The notes under the pieces: model-generated
Database searches by the model: none
What the model saw: only the letters and a program-made list of their open reading frames with translations
Told to the model about the DNA's origin: nothing
Shown here: piece after piece, positions 9,629 to 18,734 of the stretch
Position numbering within the stretch: position 1 is the first letter of the stretch
Layout of the letters: each line of letters opens with the position of its first letter
Made by a program: the position numbers and the translations under genes
Assembly: GCF_021390535.1 (NCBI RefSeq)
Contig: NZ_JAJUXG010000001.1
Span: 434,001 to 498,000 of the forward strand
DNA: 64,000 nucleotides
Reading direction: 5' to 3'
From: Dyadobacter sp. CY312
Lineage (GTDB): Bacteria > Bacteroidota > Bacteroidia > Cytophagales > Spirosomataceae

Positions 9629-10600
9629 ATGTTTTTAGAAAAGATAAAAAATGCAGAATCAGGTGTGTTGCTTTATGGCATTACACCTCCAAAGGCCGGT
9701 ACTACGGAAGAACGCGTAGCAGAAATTGCCCAGAGAACAATTGACCGGTTATCGGCGCTGGATATTGATGCGCTGGTTGTATACGATGTACAGGATGAGT
9801 CGGCCAGAACAAAAGACGAGAGGCCGTTTCCGTTCATCAATGCACTGGATCCGCTGACGTTTGCTTCTGAGCATTTAACTGCGTTGGAGATTCCAAAAAT
9901 AATCTATCGTCCTGCCGGTAAATTTTCAGCCACAGAACTATCCAACTGGCTGGAAGAGTTGCACAAACAGAAATTCCATCCCGTTTTTGTGGGTATTCCA
10001 GCTCCCGATTATCCCGTAAAAACGAGTCTTCCGGAAGCATATAAAATCTGGGAGAAGCATCAGGAAACCTCTGTAATTGGTGCTGTAACCATCCCGGAGA
10101 GACACAAAGTTTTAAATGATGAGGACGTCAGGATTCTCGACAAGATGAATAGCGGAGTATCGTACTTTATTTCACAGTGTGTTTTTAATCTGGATTATGC
10201 CAAACAGATTATCGAAGACCTTGCTGCCAGTTGCGAAAGCAAGCAAATAAATCCTCCTACGATTATATTCACCATTACAGCTTGCGGCTCTGGCAAAACA
10301 CTGGAATTTATGGAATGGTTGGGAATTCACATTCCTGAGCAAGTGAAAGACGATTTGAGAGCAGCGGATGACATGCTGGAAAAATCAGTGAACATCTGCA
10401 TGGAAATTGCCTCGGCGCTCACAGACTTCTGCATCGAACGATCCATTCCATTCGGTTTCAACATAGAAAGCGTTGCGATTCGTAAATCCGAGATCGAAGC
10501 TTCTGTTGATATGGCACGGACAATCGGGCAGCTTCTCAGAAAGAAAGGATTAAGAAAGTCTTCTGATGATGTGGTTACAGAGGTGATGGATGTGGTTTAA
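9629..10600 (+). CDS. Methylenetetrahydrofolate reductase-like protein
   Basis: A 323-residue cytosolic protein. It reads like a divergent member of the MTHFR TIM-barrel family: 'LLYGITPPKAGTTEER' near the N-terminus, a central 'GVSYFISQCVFNLDYAKQIIEDL' that matches the 'FFITQ..FD...F' strand of MTHFR, and 'IPEQVKDDL' in the place of the family's 'IP..L...L' helix. The usual flavin-contact and folate-contact residues cannot be confirmed by eye, so the enzyme activity is uncertain. The frame extends to a TTG at 9602, but the ATG at 9629 starts the conserved part. A bidirectional terminator follows, and the gene appears to stand alone. Confidence 0.55.
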   Translation: MFLEKIKNAESGVLLYGITPPKAGTTEERVAEIAQRTIDRLSALDIDALVVYDVQDESARTKDERPFPFINALDPLTFASEHLTALEIPKIIYRPAGKFSATELSNWLEELHKQKFHPVFVGIPAPDYPVKTSLPEAYKIWEKHQETSVIGAVTIPERHKVLNDEDVRILDKMNSGVSYFISQCVFNLDYAKQIIEDLAASCESKQINPPTIIFTITACGSGKTLEFMEWLGIHIPEQVKDDLRAADDMLEKSVNICMEIASALTDFCIERSIPFGFNIESVAIRKSEIEASVDMARTIGQLLRKKGLRKSSDDVVTEVMDVV

Positions 10601-10666
10601 ATGTAAATTCCACCACCAAAACGACATTTTACACTGATATTAACACATCTTCCCTGGTGAAATGAC

Positions 10667-10725
10667 AAAAATCACCCGATTTCACGAATTGTAAATCTTC
10701 AATCGTCGGAGTCGGGTGATTTTTT
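10667..10725. terminator. Bidirectional terminator hairpin
   Basis: AAAAATCACCCGA (10667-10679) pairs with TCGGGTGATTTTT (10712-10724). T-runs on both strands serve the MTHFR-like gene on the plus strand and the oxidoreductase gene on the minus strand. Confidence 0.8.
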
Positions 10726-10737
10726 AATATACATCTG

Positions 10738-11844
10738 TTATTCCAGCACAAGCTGTCCCAGTGCTTCTACGCTAAAACCTTTCAATTCATCGGTACGTTG
10801 CTCGCGGATCTTTTTGGTCCAGGCAGGATCAGAAAGTAGTGGTCTTCCTACGGCAACAAGATCAAAGTCACCGCGATCCATTCTTCTGACCAGTTCGTCC
10901 AACGAACTTGGTTGTGAGCTTTCCCCGGCAAAGGCAGCCAGAAATTCACCTGTAAGACCAACAGACCCAACGGTGATGGTTGCCTTTCCTGTCAATTTTT
11001 TCGCCCATCCTGCAAAGTTCAGATCCGAACCTTCAAATTCAGGCTCCCAGAAACGACGCTGTGAGCAATGGAAAATATCAACGCCGGCATCCGCCAATGG
11101 ATTTAGCCATGCCTCCATTTCTTCCGGAGTTGCTGCCAGTTTATTGTCATATGCCGAAGGCTTAAATTGAGACAAACGCAGGATCATCGCAAAATCTTCT
11201 CCTACCTGCCTGCGCACTTCCTTAATCACTTCAATTGCAAAACGGCTCCGTTCGACAAGTGTTTTTCCACCAAAAATATCAGAACGTCTGTTGGTCTCAT
11301 GCCAAAAAAACTGGTCGATAAGGTAACCATGTGCGCCATGTAATTCTACGGTATCGAAGCCCAGCCTTTTGGCGTCGGCAGCTGCCCGGCCATAAGCTGC
11401 GATGGTGTCTGCAATGTCACTCTCGGTCATCGGTTGTCCATTCACTACGCCCGGCTTACCCATACCCGACGGACCTTCAAAAGGTTGTGATGGAAGCCAG
11501 CCCGAACGATGGTTGTCCATCACGCCCATGTGCCAGATCTGCGGACCCATTTTTCCACCAGCAGTGTGCACTTTGTCAATCACTTGCTGCCACCCGGCCA
11601 ATGCTTGTTCTCCGTAAAAATGTGGTATGTTAGGATCATTGGAAGAGGATACACGGTCAATAACGGTTCCTTCTGAAAGTATCAGACCTACCTCGCCTTG
11701 TGCGCGGCTCGCATAGTAGTCGGCAACTGCGTCTGTTGGTACACCTTCAGGGGAAAAAGAACGGGTCATCGGGGCCATTACGATCCGGTTCTTCATATTC
11801 AATGACTTCAGGCTGAACGACCTGAAAAGCGAGTCTGTTTGCAT
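10738..11844 (-). CDS. NADH:flavin oxidoreductase, Old Yellow Enzyme family
   Basis: A 368-residue FMN-dependent ene-reductase of the OYE/NemA type. The N-terminus 'NRIVMAPMTRSFSPEGVPT', the active-site helix 'VELHGAHGYLIDQFFWHETNRRSDIFGG' and the C-terminal phosphate-binding part ('DLVAVGRPLLSDP') are typical. It reduces activated C=C bonds (enals, enones, quinones, nitro compounds) using NAD(P)H in the cytosol. An ArsR-type regulator gene lies 113 bp upstream on the same strand, and a perfect AGCTTATT-N3-AATAAGCT dyad sits 33 bp before the start codon, so regulation by that repressor is likely. Confidence 0.93.
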   Translation of the reverse strand: MQTDSLFRSFSLKSLNMKNRIVMAPMTRSFSPEGVPTDAVADYYASRAQGEVGLILSEGTVIDRVSSSNDPNIPHFYGEQALAGWQQVIDKVHTAGGKMGPQIWHMGVMDNHRSGWLPSQPFEGPSGMGKPGVVNGQPMTESDIADTIAAYGRAAADAKRLGFDTVELHGAHGYLIDQFFWHETNRRSDIFGGKTLVERSRFAIEVIKEVRRQVGEDFAMILRLSQFKPSAYDNKLAATPEEMEAWLNPLADAGVDIFHCSQRRFWEPEFEGSDLNFAGWAKKLTGKATITVGSVGLTGEFLAAFAGESSQPSSLDELVRRMDRGDFDLVAVGRPLLSDPAWTKKIREQRTDELKGFSVEALGQLVLE

Positions 11845-11876
11845 AAACGAATAATTTTGAGTAGCCGTTGGCCATC

Positions 11877-11895
11877 AGCTTATTACCAATAAGCT
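11877..11895. promoter_or_regulatory. Candidate operator upstream of the OYE gene
   Basis: A perfect inverted repeat AGCTTATT-ACC-AATAAGCT lies 33 bp upstream of the ATG of the oxidoreductase gene and directly downstream of the ArsR-type gene. Operators of ArsR-type repressors are commonly such AT-rich dyads. The link to this regulator is inferred from position. Confidence 0.5.
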
Positions 11896-11957
11896 CAATA
11901 ACTACCAGATTGTTAATTAATTAGTTAATAAATACTGTCAGATAATTTGTGAGATAA

Positions 11958-12260
11958 TTAAATTTCTGACTGAATGAGCCGGCTCAGAACCTGGAACGTT
12001 TCCTCATTACGCTGGTAATAAGTCCACTGTCCTACACGGGTTGACTTTACAAGTCCGGCACGTTGAAGTATAGATAAGTATTCAGATACAGTCGATTGCG
12101 TCAGACCAGCCTTTTGCTGTATCTGCCCAACGCATACACCGTGCTCAAAACCATAAACTTCCTGGCCAGGAAAGCTGGATTGAGGTTCTTTAAGCCAGTT
12201 TAGAATATCTAATCTGGATTTATTAGAAAGTGCCTTAAAAATTTCAAGTTGATCTACCAT
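11958..12260 (-). CDS. ArsR-family winged-helix transcriptional regulator
   Basis: A 100-residue single-domain winged-helix protein. 'LEIFKALSNKSRLDILNWLKEP' is the typical ArsR start, and 'QQKAGLTQSTVSEYLSILQRAGLV' is the recognition helix region. There is one cysteine at ~42 ('HGVCVGQIQ') and no CxC metal site, so it may sense an organic electrophile, redox state or another ligand rather than arsenite or cadmium. It lies just upstream of the OYE gene on the same strand and divergent from ridA, and probably controls the former. Confidence 0.88.
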   Translation of the reverse strand: MVDQLEIFKALSNKSRLDILNWLKEPQSSFPGQEVYGFEHGVCVGQIQQKAGLTQSTVSEYLSILQRAGLVKSTRVGQWTYYQRNEETFQVLSRLIQSEI

Positions 12261-12412
12261 CTTTACATATCGACTTTTCCCGATATTCCTATTAACTGAG
12301 ACAATATGACAATAGTTCTCTTGCCTGAATTAAATTTTCACCATTTTTAAAATAAAGTGGGTTTCTTGCTGAAATTGGCCATAAGTTCTAAGGTAAAACA
12401 AAAGCATATTTC

Positions 12413-12802
12413 ATGAATAATTCAATCAGAACAATAGAAACAGAACGGGCTGCACCCGCTGGCGGACATTATGTGCAAGCGACCTTGTTTCAAAATCAGC
12501 TATATATTTCAGGTCAATTACCTGTGCAATCTGATGGACGACACACATTCGAAGAACCGTTCGGAATACAGGCCAGACAAGCAATCAGCAATCTTCTTGA
12601 AATCTTAAAGGCGGCTGGTGGTGAAGCATCAAATCTCTTAAAAGTGAATGTATACATAGTAGGAGTGTCCCATTGGCAGGAATTCAATTCAATATATTCG
12701 GAAATGCTTGGCGAGGAAAAACCTGCCCGTGCAATTATTCCGGTTCCTGAATTGCATCATGGATATCTCATCGAGGTAGACGCGGTGGCAGCAGTTTTCT
12801 AA
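12413..12802 (+). CDS. RidA family reactive-intermediate deaminase
   Basis: A 129-residue Rid/YjgF/YER057c protein, the standard single-domain length, which forms trimers. The conserved arginine is R106 in 'PARAIIPVPELHHG' and the conserved glutamate is E121 in 'IEVDAVA'. Both are needed for hydrolysis of 2-aminoacrylate and other enamine/imine intermediates from PLP enzymes. It is divergent from the ArsR-type gene and appears monocistronic. Confidence 0.9.
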   Translation: MNNSIRTIETERAAPAGGHYVQATLFQNQLYISGQLPVQSDGRHTFEEPFGIQARQAISNLLEILKAAGGEASNLLKVNVYIVGVSHWQEFNSIYSEMLGEEKPARAIIPVPELHHGYLIEVDAVAAVF

Positions 12803-13303
12803 TCGGGGCTTTACGATTTCAGTAGAAATCCTTACACATTGTGAACCAGAATTTTGGTCCACTGAATAGTACGACCGTGAAAGATTGTGATGTCCGTAAT
12901 CGTTTTGTTCTTAAGTCAGATAGCACAAGCAAGCTATTGTTGTACAACAGCAATGGCTATGTTGGTCTCAGACAAAATGATATCCAATTCCAAATCTACC
13001 ACCCGTTCGCGTTTGAGTCAGACCACTTTTGGTATTCCAGTAATTAAATATTCTAAATCCCTTCATCAAGACCTGGAATACGCAATGAAATGCTACATAG
13101 GTTCTTGACTTATAAAAAGCAATCCCTGCGACAGTTCCTTGGTTGAAATCACTTAGCCCCAATTCTGGTACGTACATCTGAATTAAAGTCTCGCTTGTAA
13201 AGCCAATCCGGCGAAGAAAAGGAGTGGCTTCGACTGGCATGATTATAATTGCTTGCTGGAAGCAATGTGAATTTTAACATAACACAAAGGAAATGCTCCG
13301 AAA
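12803..13303. other. Intergenic region with one doubtful minus-strand frame
   Basis: About 500 bases without a gene I can support. A 90-codon frame on the minus strand (12968-13240) has mixed residues and no recognisable family; it may be a decayed gene. No repeats or strong hairpins were seen. Confidence 0.5.
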
Positions 13304-13705
13304 ATGATGAAAGATAAAAATCTGCTGGTGATGATTAATGATGACAGTGAAGATCATGAAATTTTTGAAATCGCCATTAGAGAGATTGATTTGCCATTAC
13401 AATTACTTTCCTTCTCCGATTGCGAAAAAGCGTTGGATCATTTTGGTAACAAAGGTGCAAAAGCGCCTGGTTTCGTTCTCATTGATCTGAATCTGCCCAG
13501 GATGCGCGGCGACGAATGCCTGGTTCAACTCCAAAAATTAAGAGAATTCGATCATCCCGTCATTGTTATTTATTCAACCTCAATACCTGTTTTGTGGCAG
13601 GCGAAACTTGAGGCAATGGGTATTGACAATTTTCTCGAAAAGTCGGGATCCATTGATACGCTTACGCGGGACATAAAAAAATTGCTTGAAAACGAGCTCT
13701 CATAA
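13304..13705 (+). CDS. Single-domain response regulator (receiver only)
   Basis: A 133-residue CheY-like protein with no output domain. The acidic pair is in 'MINDDSEDHEIF', the phospho-acceptor aspartate is in 'VLIDLNLPRMRGDE' and the conserved lysine in 'NFLEKSGS'. Proteins of this size in Bacteroidota are often partners of hybrid or bacteriophytochrome-type kinases and relay the signal by protein contact. No kinase gene is adjacent, so the partner is unknown. The alpha-amylase gene starts 37 nt downstream and may be co-transcribed. Confidence 0.88.
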   Translation: MMKDKNLLVMINDDSEDHEIFEIAIREIDLPLQLLSFSDCEKALDHFGNKGAKAPGFVLIDLNLPRMRGDECLVQLQKLREFDHPVIVIYSTSIPVLWQAKLEAMGIDNFLEKSGSIDTLTRDIKKLLENELS

Positions 13706-13742
13706 TTTAAAGCAGAGTTAAAATACAACTCAACACCAACAC

Positions 13743-15233
13743 ATGGAAAATTATACAATGCTTCAGTTTTTCGAATGGTACTATCCCGCAGATGGAAGCT
13801 TATGGAAACACTTCGCTAATGAGGCAACAAGACTCAAAAAACTAGGAATAGACTCTGTTTGGCTTCCTCCCGCTCACAAAGGAATGGAGGGTGACCAGTC
13901 GACAGGTTATGATGCCTACGATATTTACGATTTGGGAGAATTTGATCAGAAGGGCTCTGTCCGTACGAAATACGGAACCAGGGAAGAGTTTATCAATTGC
14001 ATTTCCGCTGGTAAAGAGGCTGGTTTGAAAGTATATGTGGACATCGTTCTTAATCACATGGGTGGCGCGGATGAGAAAGAAACTGTTACAGTGAAACAAG
14101 TAATTCCTGATAACAGAAACGAGTTCATGAGTGAACCGTTTGAAATAGAAGCCTATACCAAATTTACCTTTCCGGGCAGGGCGGGCCGGTACTCCGATTT
14201 CCAGTGGGACTATCAGTGTTTCTCGGGGGTGGATTACAACGCTACAACGAAGGAAACCGCGATATACAGCATTCAGAACCAGTACGGCGAAGGTTGGCAG
14301 GATGTTCTGGATCTTGAAAATGGGAATTATGACTACCTCATGCTCTCTGATATAGAATTCAGGAACCCTCATGTGCGGGAAGAGTTGAAACGCTGGGGAG
14401 AATGGTTTTACGAAACGGCTGGTTTTAATGGTTTCCGACTGGATGCGATCAAACACATGGATCCGGAATTTTTCAATGAATGGCTTGATCACCTGCGAGG
14501 CAAATACGGTCAGGAATTCTATACAGTAGGGGAGTATTGGTCGCCCTACGACCTTGAATCAATACTGAATTACATTGAGGCAACGGGAAGAAGAATGTCA
14601 ATTTTTGATGCTCCGTTGCAGGCCAACTTTTTCAAGGCATCCAAAGAGCACAGCGACTTTAACCTCTGCAACATTTTTGACAATACACTTGTCAATGTTC
14701 TTCCGGAACTTGCAGTCACACTTGTCGAAAATCATGATACGCAACCTCTACAATCTCTGGAACAGACGGTAGACAGCTGGTTCAGGCCAATTGCGTATGC
14801 ATTGATTTTACTGCGCGAAGCGGGTTATCCCTGCATCTTTTATACTGATTTGTACGGTTCGACATATAAGGACACTGGCAATGACGGTAAGGAGCATGAA
14901 ATAACGCTCGAAAAAATTGACAAACTGGAAGCGCTCTTGTATGCCCGCAAACATTTGGCCTACGGAAACCAGAATGACTATTTTGATGATCCAAACTGTA
15001 TTGGCTGGACAAGGGAAGGCAACGACGAATTTGAAGGATCAGGCGTGGCAGTGTTAATATCCAATGCAGATGACCAGACCAAAACGATGCAACTTGGCAC
15101 CCGGCACGCTGGAAAAACCTTCGTGGATTATATGGGTAATGTGACAGAGGAGCTCGTTATTGACGAAAACGGACAGGCTGAATTTATTGTCAGAGAGAAG
15201 TCCGTTTCAGTATGGGGTGAGAAACGTAACTGA
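13743..15233 (+). CDS. Cytoplasmic alpha-amylase, GH13 family
   Basis: A 496-residue GH13 enzyme without a signal peptide, close to the bacterial cytosolic AmyS/AmyA type (GH13 subfamily 5). Conserved regions: I 'VDIVLNH' (99-105), II 'GFRLDAIKH' with nucleophile D234, III 'TVGEYW' with acid/base E264, and IV 'VENHD' (H331, D332). It hydrolyses alpha-1,4 links in maltodextrin or glycogen-like substrate. The N-terminus starts straight at the barrel, and a C-terminal beta-sandwich follows at ~400-496. A short coiled-coil protein gene follows 47 nt downstream. Confidence 0.95.
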   Translation: MENYTMLQFFEWYYPADGSLWKHFANEATRLKKLGIDSVWLPPAHKGMEGDQSTGYDAYDIYDLGEFDQKGSVRTKYGTREEFINCISAGKEAGLKVYVDIVLNHMGGADEKETVTVKQVIPDNRNEFMSEPFEIEAYTKFTFPGRAGRYSDFQWDYQCFSGVDYNATTKETAIYSIQNQYGEGWQDVLDLENGNYDYLMLSDIEFRNPHVREELKRWGEWFYETAGFNGFRLDAIKHMDPEFFNEWLDHLRGKYGQEFYTVGEYWSPYDLESILNYIEATGRRMSIFDAPLQANFFKASKEHSDFNLCNIFDNTLVNVLPELAVTLVENHDTQPLQSLEQTVDSWFRPIAYALILLREAGYPCIFYTDLYGSTYKDTGNDGKEHEITLEKIDKLEALLYARKHLAYGNQNDYFDDPNCIGWTREGNDEFEGSGVAVLISNADDQTKTMQLGTRHAGKTFVDYMGNVTEELVIDENGQAEFIVREKSVSVWGEKRN

Positions 15234-15280
15234 TTTTAGAAATCGCACTTTACAAAAATACTGACACTTGTGAAAACGCT

Positions 15281-15538
15281 ATGAACGAAAAGGCAAAACT
15301 GAAAAAAGCCTATCAGCAAATGGTAGACTGGAATACTTACCGATTGGAACAGAACAGGCAATCGCTAGATAAGCTGGTCCACTTACTATCGGAACTGGAC
15401 AGGGACTTAAAAGGTGGTGAAATTTATGAGAAGGATGTGGTTGATCTGGACGCGCTTAAAATCATTTATGAAACCGGTATCAGAAGTTTTGAGAGCCAGG
15501 TGGACAGATACAACAACCTGATCAGCGATTTAGACTAA
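15281..15538 (+). CDS. Small helical protein of unknown function
   Basis: An 85-residue protein with a strong helical, charged pattern that may form a coiled coil; it has no signal peptide or membrane segment. I recognise no family. It starts 47 nt after the amylase stop on the same strand and could belong to that transcript. Confidence 0.6.
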   Translation: MNEKAKLKKAYQQMVDWNTYRLEQNRQSLDKLVHLLSELDRDLKGGEIYEKDVVDLDALKIIYETGIRSFESQVDRYNNLISDLD

Positions 15539-15652
15539 AATACCCGTCAGTTTTTTTGGTCCAGAAAGTTCTCTAACCATAGTAATCAACACGCATAATT
15601 CCGTGGCGCAGATTTTGACACGAAAAATATTAACCTATAAAATTTGAATGTT

Positions 15653-15847
15653 ATGAAAAATAAGAATGAAAATGATAGGACGGTCAAAGGTGTAGATGAA
15701 GTGTACGACAACGACACCAATGCGCCTAACGCAAAGGCAGGCCGCGAAGAAATGGGAAGCATGCCCAACGATCCTGCTAAAAACGCGAAACTTACCTCAC
15801 CGGAGGAAGACGAAGAAAACGCAAAACGAAAGAAGGAGAATAGGTAA
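15653..15847 (+). CDS. Small charged, probably disordered protein
   Basis: A 64-residue protein rich in Asn, Asp, Glu and Lys, with no hydrophobic core. I recognise no domain. The frame can be extended to a TTG at 15644, but the ATG at 15653 is the natural start. A very strong terminator lies about 20 nt downstream, which supports a real, separately expressed small gene. Function unknown. Confidence 0.6.
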   Translation: MKNKNENDRTVKGVDEVYDNDTNAPNAKAGREEMGSMPNDPAKNAKLTSPEEDEENAKRKKENR

Positions 15848-15869
15848 ATTGTTCGTCCGCCTTTCACGT

Positions 15870-15924
15870 ACGCTGCGAGTAAATTAATGGGTTTAACCGG
15901 TTAATTTACTCGCAGCGTTTTTTA
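15870..15924 (+). terminator. Strong terminator hairpin
   Basis: Perfect 18-bp arms (15870-15887 and 15901-15918) start with ACGCTGCGAG and are followed by a T-run. They end the small charged protein gene. Confidence 0.9.
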
Positions 15925-15995
15925 TTCATTCCCCCGAATAATTCCGGATGGAACTCCGTTTTGAGCAAATCTCGCTGAATGCCAGATAACGAATG

Positions 15996-16003
15996 TATCT
16001 TTG
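15996..16003 (+). promoter_or_regulatory. -7-like promoter element of the helicase gene
   Basis: TATCTTTG matches the Bacteroidota TAnnTTTG element and sits 54 nt before the helicase ATG. No good TTG is seen at the proper distance upstream, so this is a weak call. Confidence 0.4.
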
Positions 16004-16057
16004 CAGGCTGATTATCTCAAATCAGAACATTATTAAAGTTGCCAGAAATACATTGCT

Positions 16058-17293
16058 ATGAAATTTGAGGATTACCGTATTGCCCCTGAAATAAAAAGAA
16101 GTCTTGAAACGGCAGGTTTTAAGCGTCCCACCGACATTCAGTTTAAGGCTATTCCTGCCATCATGAAGGGTGAGGATGTGCTTGCAATAGCCCAGACCGG
16201 AACCGGAAAAACAGCAGCGTTCGCAATTCCCGTAATTGATCTGCTTCACAGCCAAAAAGCATCATCACGTACCGAAGGAATTAAATGTATCGTGATGGTT
16301 CCGACCAGAGAACTAGCTATACAAATCACCGAGGTTTTTGATAAAATTGGACAACATACCAAAGTAAAGGCTTTCAGCGTATTTGGTGGTGTGGAGCAGG
16401 GCCCTCAGATTGCTCAGCTTGAAAAAGGTATAGATGTCCTTATTTCCACACCTGGACGTATGTTCGATCTCGTGAGCCAGGGACATATTAAACTCAATCG
16501 AATAGAAATTCTTGTGCTCGACGAAGCGGATCACATGCTGGATCTGGGTTTTATAAAGGATATTCAGGATCTGATTAAATTTCTCCCTAAAAACCGGCAG
16601 ACCTTGTTTTTTTCAGCGACAATCAACGAGAAGATTAAGAAGCTGGCATATTCCCTCGTTCGAAATGCGATCCGGATACAGGTCTCACCAAATAATCCGG
16701 TGGCGAGAAATATCACGCACTCGGTTGCATTTGTGGGAATGGATGACAAACGTTTTTTTCTTGAAAGAGTGGTCAAGGAAAATCCTGAAAGCAAGATCCT
16801 TGTGTTTGTACGTACAAAAGTGAGAGCGGAGCGTGTTTTCAGCGCACTGGAACGCATGGAAATAAAAAGCATGACACTGCATGGCGACAAAGACCAAACG
16901 GACCGTTTGGAAGCTTTAACGCAATTCAGAAAAGGCGATACCAAAGTTCTTATTGCAACGGATATAAGTTCGAGGGGAATTGATATCGCTAATGTAGATT
17001 ATGTGATAAACTACGATCTTCCTGAACAGCCCGAAAATTACGTACACCGGGTAGGACGTACCGGTCGCGGAACTCAAAAAGGCCTTGCTGTATCATTTTG
17101 CAGCCCCGAGGAAAAAACGTTGCTTGAAGAAATAGAGGTGTACCTGGGCAAGCCGATAGAAGTGGTTAAGATCAGTCCAAATGATTATTCCGAAACATTG
17201 GATTTTACAGCAGATACGACTTACGATCTCAATGCACTGATGAAAGAAGTGGAGGAATTTGAAGGAAATAGAAAGAAGAAGAAAAAGAAGTAG
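16058..17293 (+). CDS. DEAD-box RNA helicase
   Basis: A 411-residue ATP-dependent RNA helicase with all motifs in order: Q motif 'RPTDIQFKAIPA', I 'AQTGTGKT', Ia 'PTREL', 'TPGR', II 'DEAD', III 'SAT', IV 'ILVFVRT', V 'ATDISSRGIDI' and VI 'HRVGRTGR'. The C-terminal extension is short and ends in a run of lysines, as in RhlE-type cold-shock helicases, which likely helps RNA binding. It acts on structured RNA in ribosome assembly or mRNA decay. It is monocistronic, with a strong terminator right after the stop. Confidence 0.95.
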   Translation: MKFEDYRIAPEIKRSLETAGFKRPTDIQFKAIPAIMKGEDVLAIAQTGTGKTAAFAIPVIDLLHSQKASSRTEGIKCIVMVPTRELAIQITEVFDKIGQHTKVKAFSVFGGVEQGPQIAQLEKGIDVLISTPGRMFDLVSQGHIKLNRIEILVLDEADHMLDLGFIKDIQDLIKFLPKNRQTLFFSATINEKIKKLAYSLVRNAIRIQVSPNNPVARNITHSVAFVGMDDKRFFLERVVKENPESKILVFVRTKVRAERVFSALERMEIKSMTLHGDKDQTDRLEALTQFRKGDTKVLIATDISSRGIDIANVDYVINYDLPEQPENYVHRVGRTGRGTQKGLAVSFCSPEEKTLLEEIEVYLGKPIEVVKISPNDYSETLDFTADTTYDLNALMKEVEEFEGNRKKKKKK

Positions 17294-17307
17294 CTTCATT
17301 AAACCAT

Positions 17308-17347
17308 AAAAAATGGACTGACGGGTAATTCCGCCAGTCCATTTTTT
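17308..17347. terminator. Bidirectional terminator
   Basis: AAAAAATGGACTG pairs with CAGTCCATTTTTT, with an inner CGG/CCG. It lies between the convergent helicase and CHRD lipoprotein genes. Confidence 0.85.
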
Positions 17348-17365
17348 ATGTTGTTGAATACCTGT

Positions 17366-17797
17366 TTACTCAACTGGTAATATTTGCCCTCTGTATTCTT
17401 TTAGCGGATCTGCAGCAGTTGTAATGTTTACATAAAGCATACCAGATAACAGGTTATTAACCTCCGTGTTAGAAAGCACACGCGTTTTGCCAGATACCTG
17501 TGAAGCTGTAAACCCCGGTAGTACAAACAGGCTAGAACCTCTTTCCCAACCCGGATCAGCTATGTTGATGTTGACAGCACTTGGAGTAACCCCGCTATAC
17601 GATATGTTGTAGGTTAATTCCTTCGTGTTCTTGTTGTATTCAAAAGCTCCCGTACCAACCGCAGGCTGAACGTTAATCGCCGCAGAGAATTTTACGATGT
17701 CTTCTTTGTGAGGACCTTCTTCTTTACAGGAAGATATGGAACCTAACATGGCAATACCGGTCATAAATAGTAAAAAACGTTTCATTGGCTTTTTCAT
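17366..17797 (-). CDS. CHRD domain-containing lipoprotein
   Basis: A 143-residue secreted protein. The signal peptide ends in a lipobox (SISSC, cysteine ~24), so the protein should be lipid-anchored. The rest is one CHRD (chordin-like) domain: 'GAFEYNKNTKELTYNISYSGVTP' in the middle and the closing 'LYVNITTAADPLKEYRGQIL', the usual 'N.HT...P.GEIRGQ' end. CHRD proteins are beta-sandwich extracellular proteins of unknown role in bacteria. The gene is alone. Confidence 0.88.
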   Translation of the reverse strand: MKKPMKRFLLFMTGIAMLGSISSCKEEGPHKEDIVKFSAAINVQPAVGTGAFEYNKNTKELTYNISYSGVTPSAVNINIADPGWERGSSLFVLPGFTASQVSGKTRVLSNTEVNNLLSGMLYVNITTAADPLKEYRGQILPVE

Positions 17798-17879
17798 ACA
17801 TCTTAAATTTTAAAACAGTTAACCCTTAAAAATAAACATAAACTTGCTAGCCTACAAAAATGATACCAGACTGACACAA

Positions 17880-18614
17880 TCAGATGGCAAGCAAATCATT
17901 CTTGCGTATATATACAATCTTGTTGTTCCACATAACCCTGTTCCAATGGTCTACAGACCCTAACAGTATCAACTTGTGCCCCTTTTTTACCACTTCCACC
18001 ACGCCCGATGCCGACGAAGGGTCCTCTCTCAAAAATGTATTGTCATGTGCAATTACAGCCGTATTGTATAACGACGGAATGTTAATCACAGCAAGTATTA
18101 TCAAGAGATATACCAGCGTCGAAATCTTGTGAATCGGTAAAATTGATTCCTTCCTCTTCGTTTTTATCACCATGATGAAAACGATGTAGAGCCCCAAAGT
18201 TAGGAGCAATATTGGAATGTAGTCACCATATCGACGGTAAAAAATTACAAAATAGTTGTAATCGTCAAATTCATAACCAGTTAAATTTTGCTCAGCAGCC
18301 AAATTATCCATTTTCTCAAAAAGTCGCCGCGACGGATCTGTTAAAGCCAGTTTGCTTAAATAATAGAGGCAGGACGTATAGTTATTTCGCTTTTCAGACA
18401 AAAAAGCCAGCTTCAAAAGCAAGTTTTGATTATTTTTTTTACCTTCTGTAAAATTTTTTTTATACAGTATTTCTGCCTCCGTATACTTCGCCATAGCAAA
18501 CAGAGAATCAGCTGTTTTTAGCTCTTTTAAGTTGGCAGAAAAGGCTGTATTTGGCTTATTAAAAACAGCGCTCAGAAGAAAAATAAACAGGTATTTCTTT
18601 AACAGGATTTGCAT
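17880..18614 (-). CDS. TPR/SH3-like membrane protein
   Basis: A 244-residue protein with a signal peptide, about 100 residues of TPR-like helices ('ADSLFAMAKYTEAEILYKKNF'), two hydrophobic segments (~130-155 and ~170-190) and a C-terminal SH3-like beta domain ending 'VMWNNKIVYIRKNDLLAI'. The layout resembles the BatE-type TPR/SH3 proteins of Bacteroidota aerotolerance operons, but no bat genes are nearby, so the role is uncertain. The frame reaches a TTG at 18647; the ATG at 18614 gives a normal signal sequence. Confidence 0.7.
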   Translation of the reverse strand: MQILLKKYLFIFLLSAVFNKPNTAFSANLKELKTADSLFAMAKYTEAEILYKKNFTEGKKNNQNLLLKLAFLSEKRNNYTSCLYYLSKLALTDPSRRLFEKMDNLAAEQNLTGYEFDDYNYFVIFYRRYGDYIPILLLTLGLYIVFIMVIKTKRKESILPIHKISTLVYLLIILAVINIPSLYNTAVIAHDNTFLREDPSSASGVVEVVKKGHKLILLGSVDHWNRVMWNNKIVYIRKNDLLAI

Positions 18615-18734
18615 TATACTTTTAAGAATTCTACTTTTGCATCGCAATTACGGGAAACGCAACGGCTAATCCAACAAATTGTGAGATTCATTAAAACAGA
18701 AATTGCTTGATGAATTTGCTAATAAAAAATTACT

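Noticed and set aside
12968..13240. 90-codon minus-strand frame
   Set aside because: No family recognised and no operon context; might be a decayed gene but cannot be supported as coding.
13842..14492. 216-codon minus-strand frame inside the alpha-amylase gene
   Set aside because: Shadow of the GH13 reading frame; no family features and the plus-strand gene has all catalytic motifs.
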